Assembly: GCF_015351765.1 (NCBI RefSeq)
Contig: NZ_JADKQA010000005.1
Span: 152,196 to 216,195, forward strand
Reading direction: 5' to 3'
Length of the DNA stretch: 64,000 nt
Source of the DNA: Clostridium vitabionis
GTDB lineage: Bacteria > Bacillota > Clostridia > Lachnospirales > Lachnospiraceae
In this document: piece after piece, positions 53,954 to 63,325 of the stretch
Position numbering within the stretch: position 1 is the first letter of the stretch
How the letters are laid out: each line of letters begins with the position of its first letter
Made by a program: the position numbers and the translations under genes
The notes under the pieces: generated by a model
Databases searched by the model: none
What the model saw: only the letters and a program-made list of their open reading frames with translations
Told to the model about the DNA's origin: nothing

Positions 53954-55633
53954 TTACTGTTCGTCCCTGTAGAAAAGGCGGTTCACCGCGCTGAAGATCC
54001 CGCGGAACGAAGCCCTCGTGATGTTGGAACTGATGCCGACGCCGTAGGTCGCCTCACCGGTATCCTGGTTCAGCAGGTGGATGTAGGAGGCCGCCTGCGC
54101 CTCGGAACCGGTGGTCAGCGCGTGCTCGCTGTAGTCGAGAACGCGGATGTTGATATGCAGCGCCTTCTCCAGCGCGCGCTGCACGGCATCGATCGGTCCG
54201 TTTCCGGTGCCTTCAACCACCCGCTCAACACCGTGGTCGGTGAAGGTCAGGGTCGCCGCAGTGGCGAAACCGCCGCCCTCATACTCGCGGTCGGTAATCT
54301 GGCACTTGCGGAAATGCATCGGCTCCTTGCGGTCGATGTAGTTCTTCTTGAACTCCTCCATAATCTGCGGCGGTGCTACCTCGCCCTGGCGCTCGGCGAT
54401 GCTCTGGATGATGTCCGCAAATTCCTTGTGCATCCCCTTCGGCAGACGGAAGCCATAATAGGTATCCATGACGAACGCTACGCCGCCCTTGCCGGACTGG
54501 CTGTTGATGCGGACAACCGGCTCGTACTTGCGGCCGATATCGCTCGGGTCGATCGGAAGATACGGAACCTCCCAGATCCCGTCCGTGCGCTGCTTGAGCG
54601 CCGCCACGCCCTTGCTGATGGCGTCCTGGTGGGAGCCGGAAAATGCCGTGAAGACCAGCTTGCCGGCATACGGCTTTCTCGGGTCGGTCGGCATCTTCGT
54701 CACGCGCTCGCAGACCTCGACGATGTGCTTGATATCGCTGATCTCCAGCTGGGGGTCAATGCCCTGGGAGAACATGTTGTAGGCAAGGTTCAGGATATCC
54801 ACATTGCCCGTGCGCTCGCCGTTGCCGAGCAGCGTCCCCTCGACGCGCTCCGCGCCGGCAAGCATCGCCAGCTCGGTCGCCGCGGTCGCGGTGCCGCGGT
54901 CATTGTGCGGATGAATGCTGAGGATGATGCTCTCCCGGTTCTTGAAGTGCTTTCCGCACCACTCGATCTGGTCCGCGTAGACATTCGGCGTCGTCATCTC
55001 GACCGTTGCCGGAAGGTTGATGATCACCTTGTTGTCCGGCGTCGCGCCCCAGCGCTCCACGACAGCATCGCAGACCTCAACGGCATAGTCCATCTCCGTC
55101 CCGGTGAAACTCTCCGGCGAATATTCCAGGATCACCTTCCCGTCATAATCGCTCATGTATTTCTTCACCATATCCACGCCGTCCAGGGCGATCTGCTTGA
55201 CCTCCTCCTTGCTCGCGTGGAAGACAACCTCGCGCTGGAGGGTGGAGGTGGAGTTGTAAATATGGACAATCGCCTTTGGGATCCCCTGGATCGCCTCGAA
55301 GGTCCTCTTGATCAGCTGATCCCGGCACTGGGTCAGTACCTGGACGGTCACATCGTCCGGAATCATTTTCCTGTCCACCAGCTGGCGGAGGAAATCATAC
55401 TCAATCTGGGAAGCTGCCGGGAAGCCGACCTCGATCTCCTTAAAGCCCATCTTCACCAGCATATTGAACAGCTCGATCTTCTCCTCAACCACCATGGGCT
55501 CCACCAGCGCCTGGTTGCCGTCCCGGAGGTCAACGCTGACCCAGATCGGTGCATGCTGGATTTCCTTGTCCGGCCACTCGCGTTCCGGATAGTGAAGAAC
55601 CGGTACACGCTTATACTTGCTGCAATTCATCAT
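53954..55633 (-). CDS. leuA: 2-isopropylmalate synthase
   Basis: This 559-residue enzyme condenses acetyl-CoA with 2-oxoisovalerate, the first step of leucine synthesis. It is the long LeuA2-type. Motifs are VSVDLRDGNQALVEPM (metal site), GFKEIEVGFPAAS, SIHPHNDRGTATAATELAMLAGAERVEG (His-Asn metal ligands), and GSHQDAISKG. The C-terminal regulatory domain ends after about residue 555. The start at 55633 was chosen because GGAGG lies 7 nt before it. The MATE gene is 134 nt upstream with no clear terminator between, so both may be under the T-box leader. Confidence 0.97.
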   Translation of the reverse strand: MMNCSKYKRVPVLHYPEREWPDKEIQHAPIWVSVDLRDGNQALVEPMVVEEKIELFNMLVKMGFKEIEVGFPAASQIEYDFLRQLVDRKMIPDDVTVQVLTQCRDQLIKRTFEAIQGIPKAIVHIYNSTSTLQREVVFHASKEEVKQIALDGVDMVKKYMSDYDGKVILEYSPESFTGTEMDYAVEVCDAVVERWGATPDNKVIINLPATVEMTTPNVYADQIEWCGKHFKNRESIILSIHPHNDRGTATAATELAMLAGAERVEGTLLGNGERTGNVDILNLAYNMFSQGIDPQLEISDIKHIVEVCERVTKMPTDPRKPYAGKLVFTAFSGSHQDAISKGVAALKQRTDGIWEVPYLPIDPSDIGRKYEPVVRINSQSGKGGVAFVMDTYYGFRLPKGMHKEFADIIQSIAERQGEVAPPQIMEEFKKNYIDRKEPMHFRKCQITDREYEGGGFATAATLTFTDHGVERVVEGTGNGPIDAVQRALEKALHINIRVLDYSEHALTTGSEAQAASYIHLLNQDTGEATYGVGISSNITRASFRGIFSAVNRLFYRDEQ

Positions 55634-55767
55634 TTGATTTTCCTCCATGCCGTCATGGCTTCAACCTTCGTAACCATTCAGAACCCCACACGCGGAGGAA
55701 TACCCGCATGTGCTGGACAGTTACCGAACTTCCGCCGCGCCCCGCGCGGTCCCGACTCTCTGATACC

Positions 55768-57114
55768 TCACAACACGGAAAACCTGAGCCATCGCCTGCT
55801 GTAAAAACGCAGGCTGTACACCACCGACCGGATCATCCAGTCGATAAACATCCCGATCCAGACCGCAATCGGGCCGAAGCCCAGAGCCCTGGCCAGGTAA
55901 ATGGCAACCGTCACTCTCGCCGTCCACATGATGATCGTGCTGGTGATCATGGAAAAACGGACATCCCCGGCCGCCCGCATCCCGTACGGGATGATGAAGG
56001 CGGGTACCCAGAAGATCGGCTTAAACACGGATATCCAGTCCACCAAGTTCCGGCAGATCGCCGCGCTCTCCGGCGTCATCCCGGCAAGCCGGGTGATCGG
56101 TCCCGCTGCCAGCCAGATGAGGGCGACCGAAATTCCGAGAAATCCATAGCCCCAGACGACAATCTTCTTGACGTAGTAGACTGCCTCATCCTTCCGGCCC
56201 GCGCCCAGGCACTCGCCGACGATCGTCATCAGCCCGATGCCGCAGGCGACGCCGGCAACACCGTTCAGATTCTCCAGGATCGCGGCCATCGCGTGCGCGG
56301 CGATTGCCGCTGTCCCCATCATGGAGACCGTGGACTGGATCACCAGCTTGCCGAACTGGAACATCGAATTTTCAATGCCGTTCGGAATGCCCATCGCCAG
56401 GATCCTCCGGATCTTATATCCGTCCGGGCGGATCGCGCGGTAGCCGGTCACATAGAGCTTCCGTCTCCTGTCCCGGAGCACCGCGAGGATTACCACCATG
56501 GAGAAGACCCGTGAAGCCAGCGTCGCGATCGCGGCGCCGGCGACCCCCATCCCGAGGCCCCAGATCAACACCGCGTTGCCCGCAATGTTCAGGGCGTTGG
56601 AGACGGTGGCGACGGCGAGCGGAATCCGCGTATTTTCCTGTGCCCGGAAGACCGCCGATCCGGCGTTGTAGAGCGAGATCGCCGGAAAGGATAATGCCGT
56701 CCAGAAGAAATAAACCGTTGCCGCATCCATGACCCCCTGGTCGACGCTCCCGAAAATCAGCCGCAGGAGCGGTCGGAGCGCGCAGAGGCAGAAAATCATG
56801 ATCCCCAGGGAGAGCGCCATTACCACGAGAAGCAGCTGTTTTGCCGACGCTCTCGCGTCCTCCAGCCTTTTCATCCCGACATAGTGGGAGCAGACAATCG
56901 TCCCTCCGGCCGCCAGCGCCGCAAATGCCTGGATCACCAGGATGTTGATGGAATCCACCAGGGAGACCGCTGACAGTGCCTCCGGCCCGACGTTGCTGAC
57001 CATCATACTGTCCGCGGTTCCCATCAGGCTGTTCAGCAGCTGCTCCGCGATCAGCGGAATCAGCAGGGCGAGAAGCTGGCGGTTGTCAAACATGTGTTTT
57101 GTTTCAGTTTTCAT
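55768..57114 (-). CDS. MATE family efflux transporter behind a T-box leader
   Basis: This 448-residue membrane protein has twelve hydrophobic segments. It opens FDNRQLLALLIPLIAEQLLN and continues LMGTADSMMVSNVG, with the second repeat ILAMGIPNGIENSMFQFGKLVIQ. An N-terminal D/N-rich start and the MGTADSMMVS segment fit a MATE branch found in many gut Clostridia. T-box control implies a link to amino acid supply, so an amino acid or related metabolite is a plausible substrate. That is inference. Confidence 0.92.
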   Translation of the reverse strand: MKTETKHMFDNRQLLALLIPLIAEQLLNSLMGTADSMMVSNVGPEALSAVSLVDSINILVIQAFAALAAGGTIVCSHYVGMKRLEDARASAKQLLLVVMALSLGIMIFCLCALRPLLRLIFGSVDQGVMDAATVYFFWTALSFPAISLYNAGSAVFRAQENTRIPLAVATVSNALNIAGNAVLIWGLGMGVAGAAIATLASRVFSMVVILAVLRDRRRKLYVTGYRAIRPDGYKIRRILAMGIPNGIENSMFQFGKLVIQSTVSMMGTAAIAAHAMAAILENLNGVAGVACGIGLMTIVGECLGAGRKDEAVYYVKKIVVWGYGFLGISVALIWLAAGPITRLAGMTPESAAICRNLVDWISVFKPIFWVPAFIIPYGMRAAGDVRFSMITSTIIMWTARVTVAIYLARALGFGPIAVWIGMFIDWMIRSVVYSLRFYSRRWLRFSVL

Positions 57115-57258
57115 CGTGTCTCCTGCAGGGGCTTATGCATAAAGCAAATTTGCTAAGTTCGAACTGCGCTCACGCTTGTTCTCACTAAGCAAATTCGCAT
57201 AGCTCGCACTAAACTCGCGCTTCGCCCGCTGGGCTCGCGCTTGTTAAGTGCTCTGCAT

Positions 57259-57291
57259 AAAAAAACCCCTGCAGCTTATAAGCTGCAGAGG
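57259..57291 (-). terminator. T-box terminator hairpin
   Basis: CCTCTGCAGCTTATAAGCTGCAGGGG type stem (57266-57291) is followed on the minus strand by TTTTTTT (57259-57265). It is the terminator half of the T-box switch. The 144 nt between it and the MATE start are rich in short palindromes (for example GCAAATTTGC) of no clear role. Confidence 0.9.
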
Positions 57292-57563
57292 CGAATAAAC
57301 GAAATCCGTGGTACCACTCTGCTTGCCGTTGATGCGGCCACTCATCTCCGTCAGGAAACCCGCTGATCCGATTGCTGCCGATTCCGTAACGGTTTCATCT
57401 GTAACGGGATTTCCCGTCCTCTCTTATGCACTCAGCCGGATCTGCTGAGGGTTCGGAGGGGAAGCTCAGGGGGGAGATCGCCGCATTTCCTCCTGCCGTC
57501 TCGCACCAGCCGACGGCTCTCTGAAAGGATTCCGCTGCGGGAGTTGTCCCCATCAACGCTTAT
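57259..57563 (-). promoter_or_regulatory. T-box riboswitch leader
   Basis: The minus strand contains the T-box sequence AGAGTGGTACCACGG (57306-57320). It precedes the terminator stem that competes with the antiterminator. Upstream, AGAGAGCC with GGTGCGAG fits the Stem I AG-bulge and distal loop. T-boxes sense uncharged tRNA. The specifier codon is not certain: CTC (Leu), four bases after the CCGCA/TGCGG stem, fits leuA downstream, but I could not prove the fold. Confidence 0.85.
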
Positions 57564-57570
57564 AGCAAGA

Positions 57571-57599
57571 GTTCTACCATGAAATCCGAAAACTGTCAA
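57571..57599 (-). promoter_or_regulatory. promoter of the T-box transcript
   Basis: The minus strand has a perfect TTGACA (57594-57599), a 17-nt spacer and TAGAAC (57571-57576), just ahead of the leader. Confidence 0.7.
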
Positions 57600-57647
57600 G
57601 CGAATCTCAAATGGCAAATCGATTTACTCTCAGCCGGCAAATCCGGA

Positions 57648-59276
57648 TTACTCCATGTGCGGCATGAGAATCTTGGTCTCGGGAACCAGGACTTCCTTCA
57701 CTGCTCTCTGGGTTACCCAGCGGGCCATGTTGGTGGATGTTCCGGCCTTATCGTTGGTTCCGGAAGCTCTGGAGCCGCCGAACGGCTGCTGGCCGACTAC
57801 GGCACCGGTCGGCTTCTCGTTGATGTAGAAGTTGCCTGCCGCCTGGCTGAGCTTGTGGGAAATATCGTTGATGGCCTTTCTGTCCTCCGCGTAGAGCGCG
57901 CCGGTCAGGCCGTAAGCGGTGCTGGTGTCGCAGAGCTCGATGGCTTCCTCTTCCTTCTCGTCCTCATAGACATAGACGGTGAGCACCGGACCAAAGATCT
58001 CCTCGATCATCGTCTTGTAGGTCGGAGTCTTCGCAAGGATAACCGTCGGCTGGATGAAGTAGCCGACGCTGTCGTCGCACTGGCCTCCCTCAACGACCTC
58101 AGCATCCGGAGAGTTCTTGGCCTCTTCGATGTAGCCGGAAATCTTCTTGAATGCGGCAGCGTCGATCACCGCGTTGCAGAAGCACTTCGGATCGCGGATG
58201 TCGCCGGCGTAGATGTTCTTCATTACCTCGTGCATCTTCTCCTTGAGCTCCGGCCAGATGGATGCCGGAACATAAGCTCTGGACGCTGCGGAGCACTTCT
58301 GTCCTGCGTAGGAGAAGGCTGCGCGCATCATGCCGGAAAGAAGGGCATCAACATTTGCCGACGGATCAGCGAAGATGAAGTCCTTGCCGCCGGTCTCGCC
58401 GACCAGGCGCGGATAGGAGTGATAGCGCTCAATGTGGCTGCCGACCTCACGCCATACACTGTTGAATACGCCGGTGGAGCCGGTGAAGTGGAATCCGGAC
58501 ATTCTCGGGTCGGTGATGACATACTTGGAATAGTCGGTTCCCTTGGACGGAACGAAGTTGATCACGCCGTCCGGAAGTCCGGCTGCCTGCAGGACCTTGA
58601 AGAAGTAGTAGTTCGCAAGGCTCGAGGTTGTGGACGGCTTCCATACGGACACGCCGCCTGCGATCGCCGGTGCGGACGGAAGGTTTCCGCCGATGGAAGT
58701 GAAGTTGAACGGGGTCAGAGCCGCAACGAAGCCCTCAAGAGGACGATACTCGAGGCGGTTCAGCGCGCCCGGGGTCGGTCCCGGCTGGCCCTTGTAGATC
58801 TCCTGGAGCCCCCAGGAATCGAAGCGCATGAAATCGAACAGCTCGGCGATATCGATCTCGGCTTCCCACATGTTCTTGGACTGTCCGAGCATGGTCGCCG
58901 CAAGCAGCTTATTCCGGCACGGGCCGTTCACGGACATCAGCTCGGCTGCTCTCAGGAAAATGGCCGCGCGGTTCTCCCACGGCATATCCGCCCATTCCTT
59001 GGCAACCTTCTGGGTGCCGTCGATGGCGTCCTTCAGCTCTTTCTCGCCGCCGCGGTGAAGATGGGCGATCACGTGGCTGTGATTGTGCGGTTCAACGATA
59101 TCGATCACATCATCGGTAAAAATCTCCTTGCCGTTGATGATGACCGGGATCTCGACAACTTCCTGGGACTGTTTCTCAACCTCAGCCATGAGAGCGATCT
59201 GCTCCGGACTGCCGGCCTTGTACAGTTTGCAGGGCTCGTTCTCGGGTCTTTCCATCTTGAAAAATCCTTCGTTCAT
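57648..59276 (-). CDS. pruA: L-glutamate gamma-semialdehyde dehydrogenase (1-pyrroline-5-carboxylate dehydrogenase)
   Basis: This 542-residue NAD-dependent enzyme oxidises glutamate semialdehyde to glutamate in proline and arginine breakdown. It resembles the monofunctional P5CDH type. Motifs are LTPFNFTSIGGNLPSAPA, the GSTGVFN cofactor loop, LVGETGGKDF, the catalytic Cys in AGQKCSAASRAYVP, and EEIFGPVL. The C-terminal GGSRASGTNDKAG fits as well. No proline dehydrogenase gene is adjacent. A LysR gene is divergent from it. Confidence 0.95.
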   Translation of the reverse strand: MNEGFFKMERPENEPCKLYKAGSPEQIALMAEVEKQSQEVVEIPVIINGKEIFTDDVIDIVEPHNHSHVIAHLHRGGEKELKDAIDGTQKVAKEWADMPWENRAAIFLRAAELMSVNGPCRNKLLAATMLGQSKNMWEAEIDIAELFDFMRFDSWGLQEIYKGQPGPTPGALNRLEYRPLEGFVAALTPFNFTSIGGNLPSAPAIAGGVSVWKPSTTSSLANYYFFKVLQAAGLPDGVINFVPSKGTDYSKYVITDPRMSGFHFTGSTGVFNSVWREVGSHIERYHSYPRLVGETGGKDFIFADPSANVDALLSGMMRAAFSYAGQKCSAASRAYVPASIWPELKEKMHEVMKNIYAGDIRDPKCFCNAVIDAAAFKKISGYIEEAKNSPDAEVVEGGQCDDSVGYFIQPTVILAKTPTYKTMIEEIFGPVLTVYVYEDEKEEEAIELCDTSTAYGLTGALYAEDRKAINDISHKLSQAAGNFYINEKPTGAVVGQQPFGGSRASGTNDKAGTSTNMARWVTQRAVKEVLVPETKILMPHME

Positions 59277-59509
59277 CTGCTCTTACCTCCTGTAATCATT
59301 TCTGACTGGATTTTGTACAGCAAATCTTTTATAGTTTCTTATAGCAGTATTGTATTTTTCTTTTCTTCTAATGTAAAATATTCGTCTTCAATAAACTATA
59401 AATTTATTTTATGATTGCAGGATCCAAAGCCCGCGCCTTGCATGTCCGCATGCCGATGCTGATGGCGCAGGGCTTACGGACACCCCTATCGATGGACAAG
59501 GAGGCACAC

Positions 59510-60412
59510 ATGGAACTTCGCCAGCTCAAATATTTCGCGGCCGTCAGCCGCTGCCGCAACTTCACCAAGGCGGCAAACGAACTGCACGTGACCCAGCCTA
59601 CGGTCACGACGGCGATCCGCAACCTGGAAAATGAGCTCGGCGTCGCCCTGATCGACCGGGCGACCTGCTCTCCGACCACTGCCGGCGACGAGCTTCTCCG
59701 GCGGAGCGCCCTCATCTTCCGCAACCTGGACATCATCAAGGAGGAAATCCACCAGGGAAGTTTCGGCAAGGAGAAGCTGTCCGTTGCCATCCCGCCGATC
59801 TCCTGCTCGGCCATGTACCCGATCGTGCTGGGCAGCTTCGTCTCCGCCCATCCCGAGATCGATGTCACCGTCCAGGACATCTGCAACGGCGAGGTTCTCC
59901 ATCACCTTCTGGGCGGCGACGGGGAACTGGACGGCGGGTTCGTGGTGGGATCCTCCGTCACCAGCCCGAACGTGGATTATGTAGATCTCGCGAAAGGCAC
60001 GCTGAAAGTCCTGGTCTCCACCCGCCATCCCATCGCTGCCAAGCCCGCGGCGGAACTCCGCGACCTGGTCGGGGAGAAGATCCTGATGTACGAAAAGGGG
60101 ACGTCCTACACCGAGCTCAGGATCGCCGAGGAGATGAGCCAGCAGGGGCTGCCATTTCAGATTAACCAGTACTTTCACAACATCTCCACCATCTTCGACC
60201 TCGTCTCCCAGAACTACGGGATCTCCTTCACGATGGACACAACCTCCCCTTCCCTGACCCACGTCACGGGGGTTGCCGCCATCCCGTTCCGCGAGCCGCT
60301 GGATTACCGGGTGAGCTTCATGTGGAACCGTGCCAGCGGCAAGCGGCAGGGCATGAAAAAGCTGATCCGCTTTATCTGCGATTACTACAAGGCAGGCGGA
60401 GCCGGCGCGTGA
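59510..60412 (+). CDS. LysR family transcriptional regulator, divergent from pruA
   Basis: This 300-residue regulator has the HTH MELRQLKYFAAVSRCRNFTK with VTQPTVTTAIRNLENELGVAL. The effector domain includes SVAIPPISCSAMYP and EKGTSYTELRIAEEM. The start at 59510 follows AAGGAGG. The 233-nt AT-rich gap shared with pruA (59277-59509) is the likely site of action, so it probably activates glutamate semialdehyde or proline catabolism. Confidence 0.92.
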   Translation: MELRQLKYFAAVSRCRNFTKAANELHVTQPTVTTAIRNLENELGVALIDRATCSPTTAGDELLRRSALIFRNLDIIKEEIHQGSFGKEKLSVAIPPISCSAMYPIVLGSFVSAHPEIDVTVQDICNGEVLHHLLGGDGELDGGFVVGSSVTSPNVDYVDLAKGTLKVLVSTRHPIAAKPAAELRDLVGEKILMYEKGTSYTELRIAEEMSQQGLPFQINQYFHNISTIFDLVSQNYGISFTMDTTSPSLTHVTGVAAIPFREPLDYRVSFMWNRASGKRQGMKKLIRFICDYYKAGGAGA

Positions 60413-60518
60413 CTATGACGGCGATACCTCACAGCCTGCCCGATGAGCAATCTGTGCTGCTGGACGGCCGCAAAAAGCTGTGCCTGTTCGGAGCCCTGCG
60501 CCCGCCGGGCGCACCCAA

Positions 60519-60557
60519 AAAGACACCCGCGGAGAACATGTCCCCGCGGGTGTCTTT
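60519..60557. terminator. bidirectional terminator between LysR and rplA
   Basis: AAAGACACCCGCGG (60519-60532) pairs perfectly with CCGCGGGTGTCTTT (60544-60557), flanked by A's on the left and T-rich sequence on the right. Confidence 0.9.
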
Positions 60558-60610
60558 CTCTATCTATGCTATTTTGCCTGATGGTTCACAGCCTGCCGGG
60601 GCCATTAAGG

Positions 60611-61306
60611 TCAGCCGGCGATCTTGGCAACGGCGAGCTTCACGCCCGGACCCATGGTTGTGGTCAGAGTCGCGCTCTTAATATAAGCACCCTTGAGGGA
60701 GCTCGGCTTTGCCCTGAGAACTGCGTTCATCAGCGCCTGGAAGTTGTCCGCTAACTGCTCCTCTGTGAAAGAAGCCTTACCAACCGGAACATGAATGATG
60801 TTGGACTTGTCAAGTCTGTACTCTACTTTACCGGCTTTAATATCCTTGATGGCCTTAGCCACGTCCATGGTAACGGTTCCTGCCTTCGGGTTCGGCATTA
60901 AGCCCTTCGGGCCGAGGATACGGCCCAGACGTCCTACAACGCCCATCATGTTCGGTGTTGCAACAACAACGTCGAAATCAAGCCATCCCTCGTTCTGGAT
61001 TCTCGGGATCAGCTCCTCAGCGCCGACATAATCCGCGCCTGCGGCCTGCGCCTCATCTGCCTGCGGTCCCTTGGCAAATACAAGAATCCGGACACTCTTG
61101 CCGGTTCCGTGAGGAAGAACAACGGCACCACGAACCTGCTGATCCGCATGACGGGAATCGCAGCCGGTTCTGATGTGAAGCTCGACGGTCTCGTCGAACT
61201 TTGCGGAAGCGGTCTTCTTTACCAGGGAGATCGCCTCTGCTGCGTCATACTGAATGGAGCGGTCTACTAATTTAGCAGCCTCTTTATATCTCTTTCCTCT
61301 TTTCAT
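60611..61306 (-). CDS. rplA: 50S ribosomal protein L1
   Basis: This 231-residue protein binds 23S rRNA at the L1 stalk and can repress its own operon. Motifs are [30 protein letters not shown], and the signature [20 protein letters not shown]. It is full length. It is last in the rpmG-secE-nusG-rplK-rplA run; rplJ does not follow. Confidence 0.98.
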   Translation of the reverse strand: MKRGKRYKEAAKLVDRSIQYDAAEAISLVKKTASAKFDETVELHIRTGCDSRHADQQVRGAVVLPHGTGKSVRILVFAKGPQADEAQAAGADYVGAEELIPRIQNEGWLDFDVVVATPNMMGVVGRLGRILGPKGLMPNPKAGTVTMDVAKAIKDIKAGKVEYRLDKSNIIHVPVGKASFTEEQLADNFQALMNAVLRAKPSSLKGAYIKSATLTTTMGPGVKLAVAKIAG

Positions 61307-61372
61307 TGAAAAAACCTCCTGTGGTCTTGTCGGGATTGCCCTCCCACTCGTGGAAAATTACTCTTCGGTCGA

Positions 61373-61798
61373 TCACTCGGCAACAGTGATGCCCATGCTT
61401 CTTGCTGTGCCCGCGATCATGCTCATGGCAGCTTCGATGGAAGCGGCGTTGAGGTCAGGCATCTTGGTCTCCGCGATCTTCCGAAGGTCTTCCTTGGAAA
61501 TCTCGGCAACCTTGGTCTTGTTCGGAACACCGGAGCCGGACTTGATCTTGCATGCCTTCTTCAGGAGAACAGCTGCCGGCGGAGTCTTGGTGATGAAGCT
61601 GAAGCTCTTGTCCGCATAAACCGTGATGATTACCGGGATGATCACATCACCCTTATCCGCAGTCTTTGCGTTGAACTCCTTGGTGAACTGTACGATGTTG
61701 ACGCCGTGCTGGCCCAGGGCCGGACCGACCGGGGGAGCCGGGGTTGCCTTGCCGGCAGGAATCTGTAACTTGATGTATCCAGTAACTTTCTTAGCCAT
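61373..61798 (-). CDS. rplK: 50S ribosomal protein L11
   Basis: This 141-residue protein has the expected length. It begins [20 protein letters not shown] and has [22 protein letters not shown], with the C-terminal RNA-binding domain ending [12 protein letters not shown]. It forms the GTPase-associated centre. rplA is 66 nt downstream. Confidence 0.98.
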   Translation of the reverse strand: MAKKVTGYIKLQIPAGKATPAPPVGPALGQHGVNIVQFTKEFNAKTADKGDVIIPVIITVYADKSFSFITKTPPAAVLLKKACKIKSGSGVPNKTKVAEISKEDLRKIAETKMPDLNAASIEAAMSMIAGTARSMGITVAE

Positions 61799-61839
61799 TT
61801 TCGTAGACCTCCATTAAATTCTGATCTTCGGCCGGCACA

Positions 61840-62403
61840 TCACTGTACCGCCCTGACGTCATCGACGCTGAGCTCGACCGGGGTCTCCCGGCTGAACATG
61901 CCCATGGTAATGGTCAGCGTCCGGCCATCCTTGCTGATGGACTTGACAACACCTGTGTTGCCCTGGTAAATTCCCGCGATAATCTCGACAGCGTCGCCGA
62001 CCTCGATTCCGGAAACCAGGACTTCCTCATCATCTTCCTTCTGGCAGAGACTTGCGTACTCCGCATCGGAAAGCGGCACAGGCTCGGAGCCCGGTCCGAC
62101 GAAGCCGGTGACTCCGCGCGTATTCCGGACCACATACCAGGTGTCCTCGTTCTTGATCATGCGGACAAGGACATAGCCGGGAAACATCTTCCTCAGGCCT
62201 TCCTTCTTCGCACCATTCTTCAGCTCGGTCACCTTCTGCAGCGGAACAACGACCTCGACGATCTTGTCCTCCAGATGACGGTTCGCTACCGTCTTCTCCA
62301 GATCCATCTTGACCTTGTTCTCATAGCCCGAATAGGTGTGGACAACATACCATTCCGGCTTGCCCTGCGGTTCAGGTCTTCCCTGCATTTCATCATCCGG
62401 CAT
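61840..62403 (-). CDS. nusG: transcription termination/antitermination factor NusG
   Basis: This 187-residue protein has the NGN domain (PEWYVVHTYSGYENKVKMDL, FPGYVLVRM, VRNTRGVTGFVG). The C-terminal KOW domain (GDAVEIIAGIYQGNTGVVKSI) follows. It couples RNA polymerase to ribosomes and Rho. It is upstream of rplK as in most bacteria. Confidence 0.98.
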   Translation of the reverse strand: MPDDEMQGRPEPQGKPEWYVVHTYSGYENKVKMDLEKTVANRHLEDKIVEVVVPLQKVTELKNGAKKEGLRKMFPGYVLVRMIKNEDTWYVVRNTRGVTGFVGPGSEPVPLSDAEYASLCQKEDDEEVLVSGIEVGDAVEIIAGIYQGNTGVVKSISKDGRTLTITMGMFSRETPVELSVDDVRAVQ

Positions 62404-62456
62404 AATCTCACTCCTGACTATTCTCCGCGTCCGTCTCCAGCTGCAACCCGCCTGTC

Positions 62457-62663
62457 TCAGATCACATAATGCAGAAGGAACACAAGCAATGTGTCCAGTC
62501 CGGCGATAATGAGTCCAAGCGCGATGGATGCCGCGACGACAGAACCAGTTTCCTTTGCCACAGTTTCCTGGTCGGGCCAGACAATCTTGTTGAATTCAGA
62601 CTTGAGCCCCTTCCAGTAGCTGGTCTTCTTGGCAGATTTTTGGTTTTTCTCCGTGTCAGCCAT
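62457..62663 (-). CDS. secE: preprotein translocase subunit SecE
   Basis: This 68-residue protein has one membrane segment near the C-terminus (SVVAASIALGLIIAGLDTLL). The conserved amphipathic FNKIVWPDQETVAKET precedes it. It is the single-helix SecE of Gram-positive bacteria. It lies between rpmG and nusG. Confidence 0.96.
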   Translation of the reverse strand: MADTEKNQKSAKKTSYWKGLKSEFNKIVWPDQETVAKETGSVVAASIALGLIIAGLDTLLVFLLHYVI

Positions 62664-62708
62664 CCTTTTCCTCCAGAGCTGTGAGGCAAGACCGATGTCT
62701 AAACGACA

Positions 62709-62858
62709 TTATCTCGTCTCTTTGTGCAGCGTGTGCTTTCTGCAGAATCTGCAGTACTTCTTGACTTCCATTCTGTCCGGATGAGTCTTCTTATCCTTGG
62801 TCAGATTGTAATTGCGCTGCTTGCATTCTGTGCATGCGAGTGTAATCTTTGTGCGCAC
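62709..62858 (-). CDS. rpmG: 50S ribosomal protein L33 (zinc-binding type)
   Basis: This 49-residue protein has the two zinc knuckles CTEC and CRFC and ends HTLHKETR. The start is a GTG at 62858 because it gives the standard length and is preceded by GGAGGTG at 6 nt. An upstream in-frame ATG at 62873 would place that site inside the protein. It heads the operon, followed by secE. Confidence 0.93.
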   Translation of the reverse strand: MRTKITLACTECKQRNYNLTKDKKTHPDRMEVKKYCRFCRKHTLHKETR

Positions 62859-63077
62859 GACTTCCACCTCCATTTGATCGATGTTGGCGTCCTTCTTTTC
62901 TGTGAAAGTTCCCTGCCCCACAGGTGGGTGCGGCCGTCGCCGCAAAACTATGGTGAAGCGGGGAGACAGCGGCGGCAGCCGCCAAGGGTTGGGGTAAACA
63001 GCTTGCCGCACCGCACACCGGACTTCACAGATCCGGGGTGCCATATCCGCCCGGAGGCAGATATCATTTCTCCACAC

Positions 63078-63101
63078 AAAAAAGAAGAACCTTGGTTCTT
63101 C
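63078..63101 (-). terminator. terminator-like hairpin at the start of the rpmG leader
   Basis: GAAGAACC (63084-63091) pairs with GGTTCTTC (63094-63101) and six U's follow on the minus strand. It sits within about 6 nt of the predicted transcription start of the rpmG operon. It may end read-through from tuf. The rest of the leader (62859-63077) is GC-rich with several stems and no recognised gene. Confidence 0.6.
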
Positions 63102-63113
63102 CATAGCTTATTA

Positions 63114-63142
63114 AGAATAGCACGGGGAAATGCCCGCGTCAA
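63114..63142 (-). promoter_or_regulatory. promoter of the rpmG-secE-nusG-rplK-rplA operon
   Basis: The minus strand has TTGACG (63137-63142), a 17-nt spacer and TATTCT (63114-63119). The leader would be about 250 nt. Confidence 0.65.
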
Positions 63143-63270
63143 TAGGCTTTTCCGCTATTTCTGCCTGTCCAGTTGTAGGATCACGATCCTGAGAAGCACA
63201 ACGGCGATCCCCGCCGTTTGGAGTCATTCCAGACAGCCCGCGGGTATACCGTCTGCCGGATATGACGAAA

Positions 63271-63301
63271 GCCGGCCGGCAAGACGAACTTGCCGACCGG
63301 C
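63271..63301 (-). terminator. terminator after tuf
   Basis: GCCGGCCGGCAAG (63271-63283) pairs with CTTGCCGACCGGC (63289-63301), one mismatch. The minus strand then reads TTTCGTC. The stem is strong, the T tract weak. Confidence 0.65.
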
Positions 63302-63325
63302 GATCAATTCATTTATCAGGCAGAA

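Noticed and set aside
52694-55804. Very long open frame antisense to leuA and pgeF
   Set aside because: It is a GC-driven shadow. The opposite strand holds clear leuA and pgeF with family motifs, and this frame has no recognisable domain or good start.
62859-63325. Expected tRNA-Trp between tuf and rpmG/secE
   Set aside because: No cloverleaf or CCA-type anticodon arm could be found on either strand.
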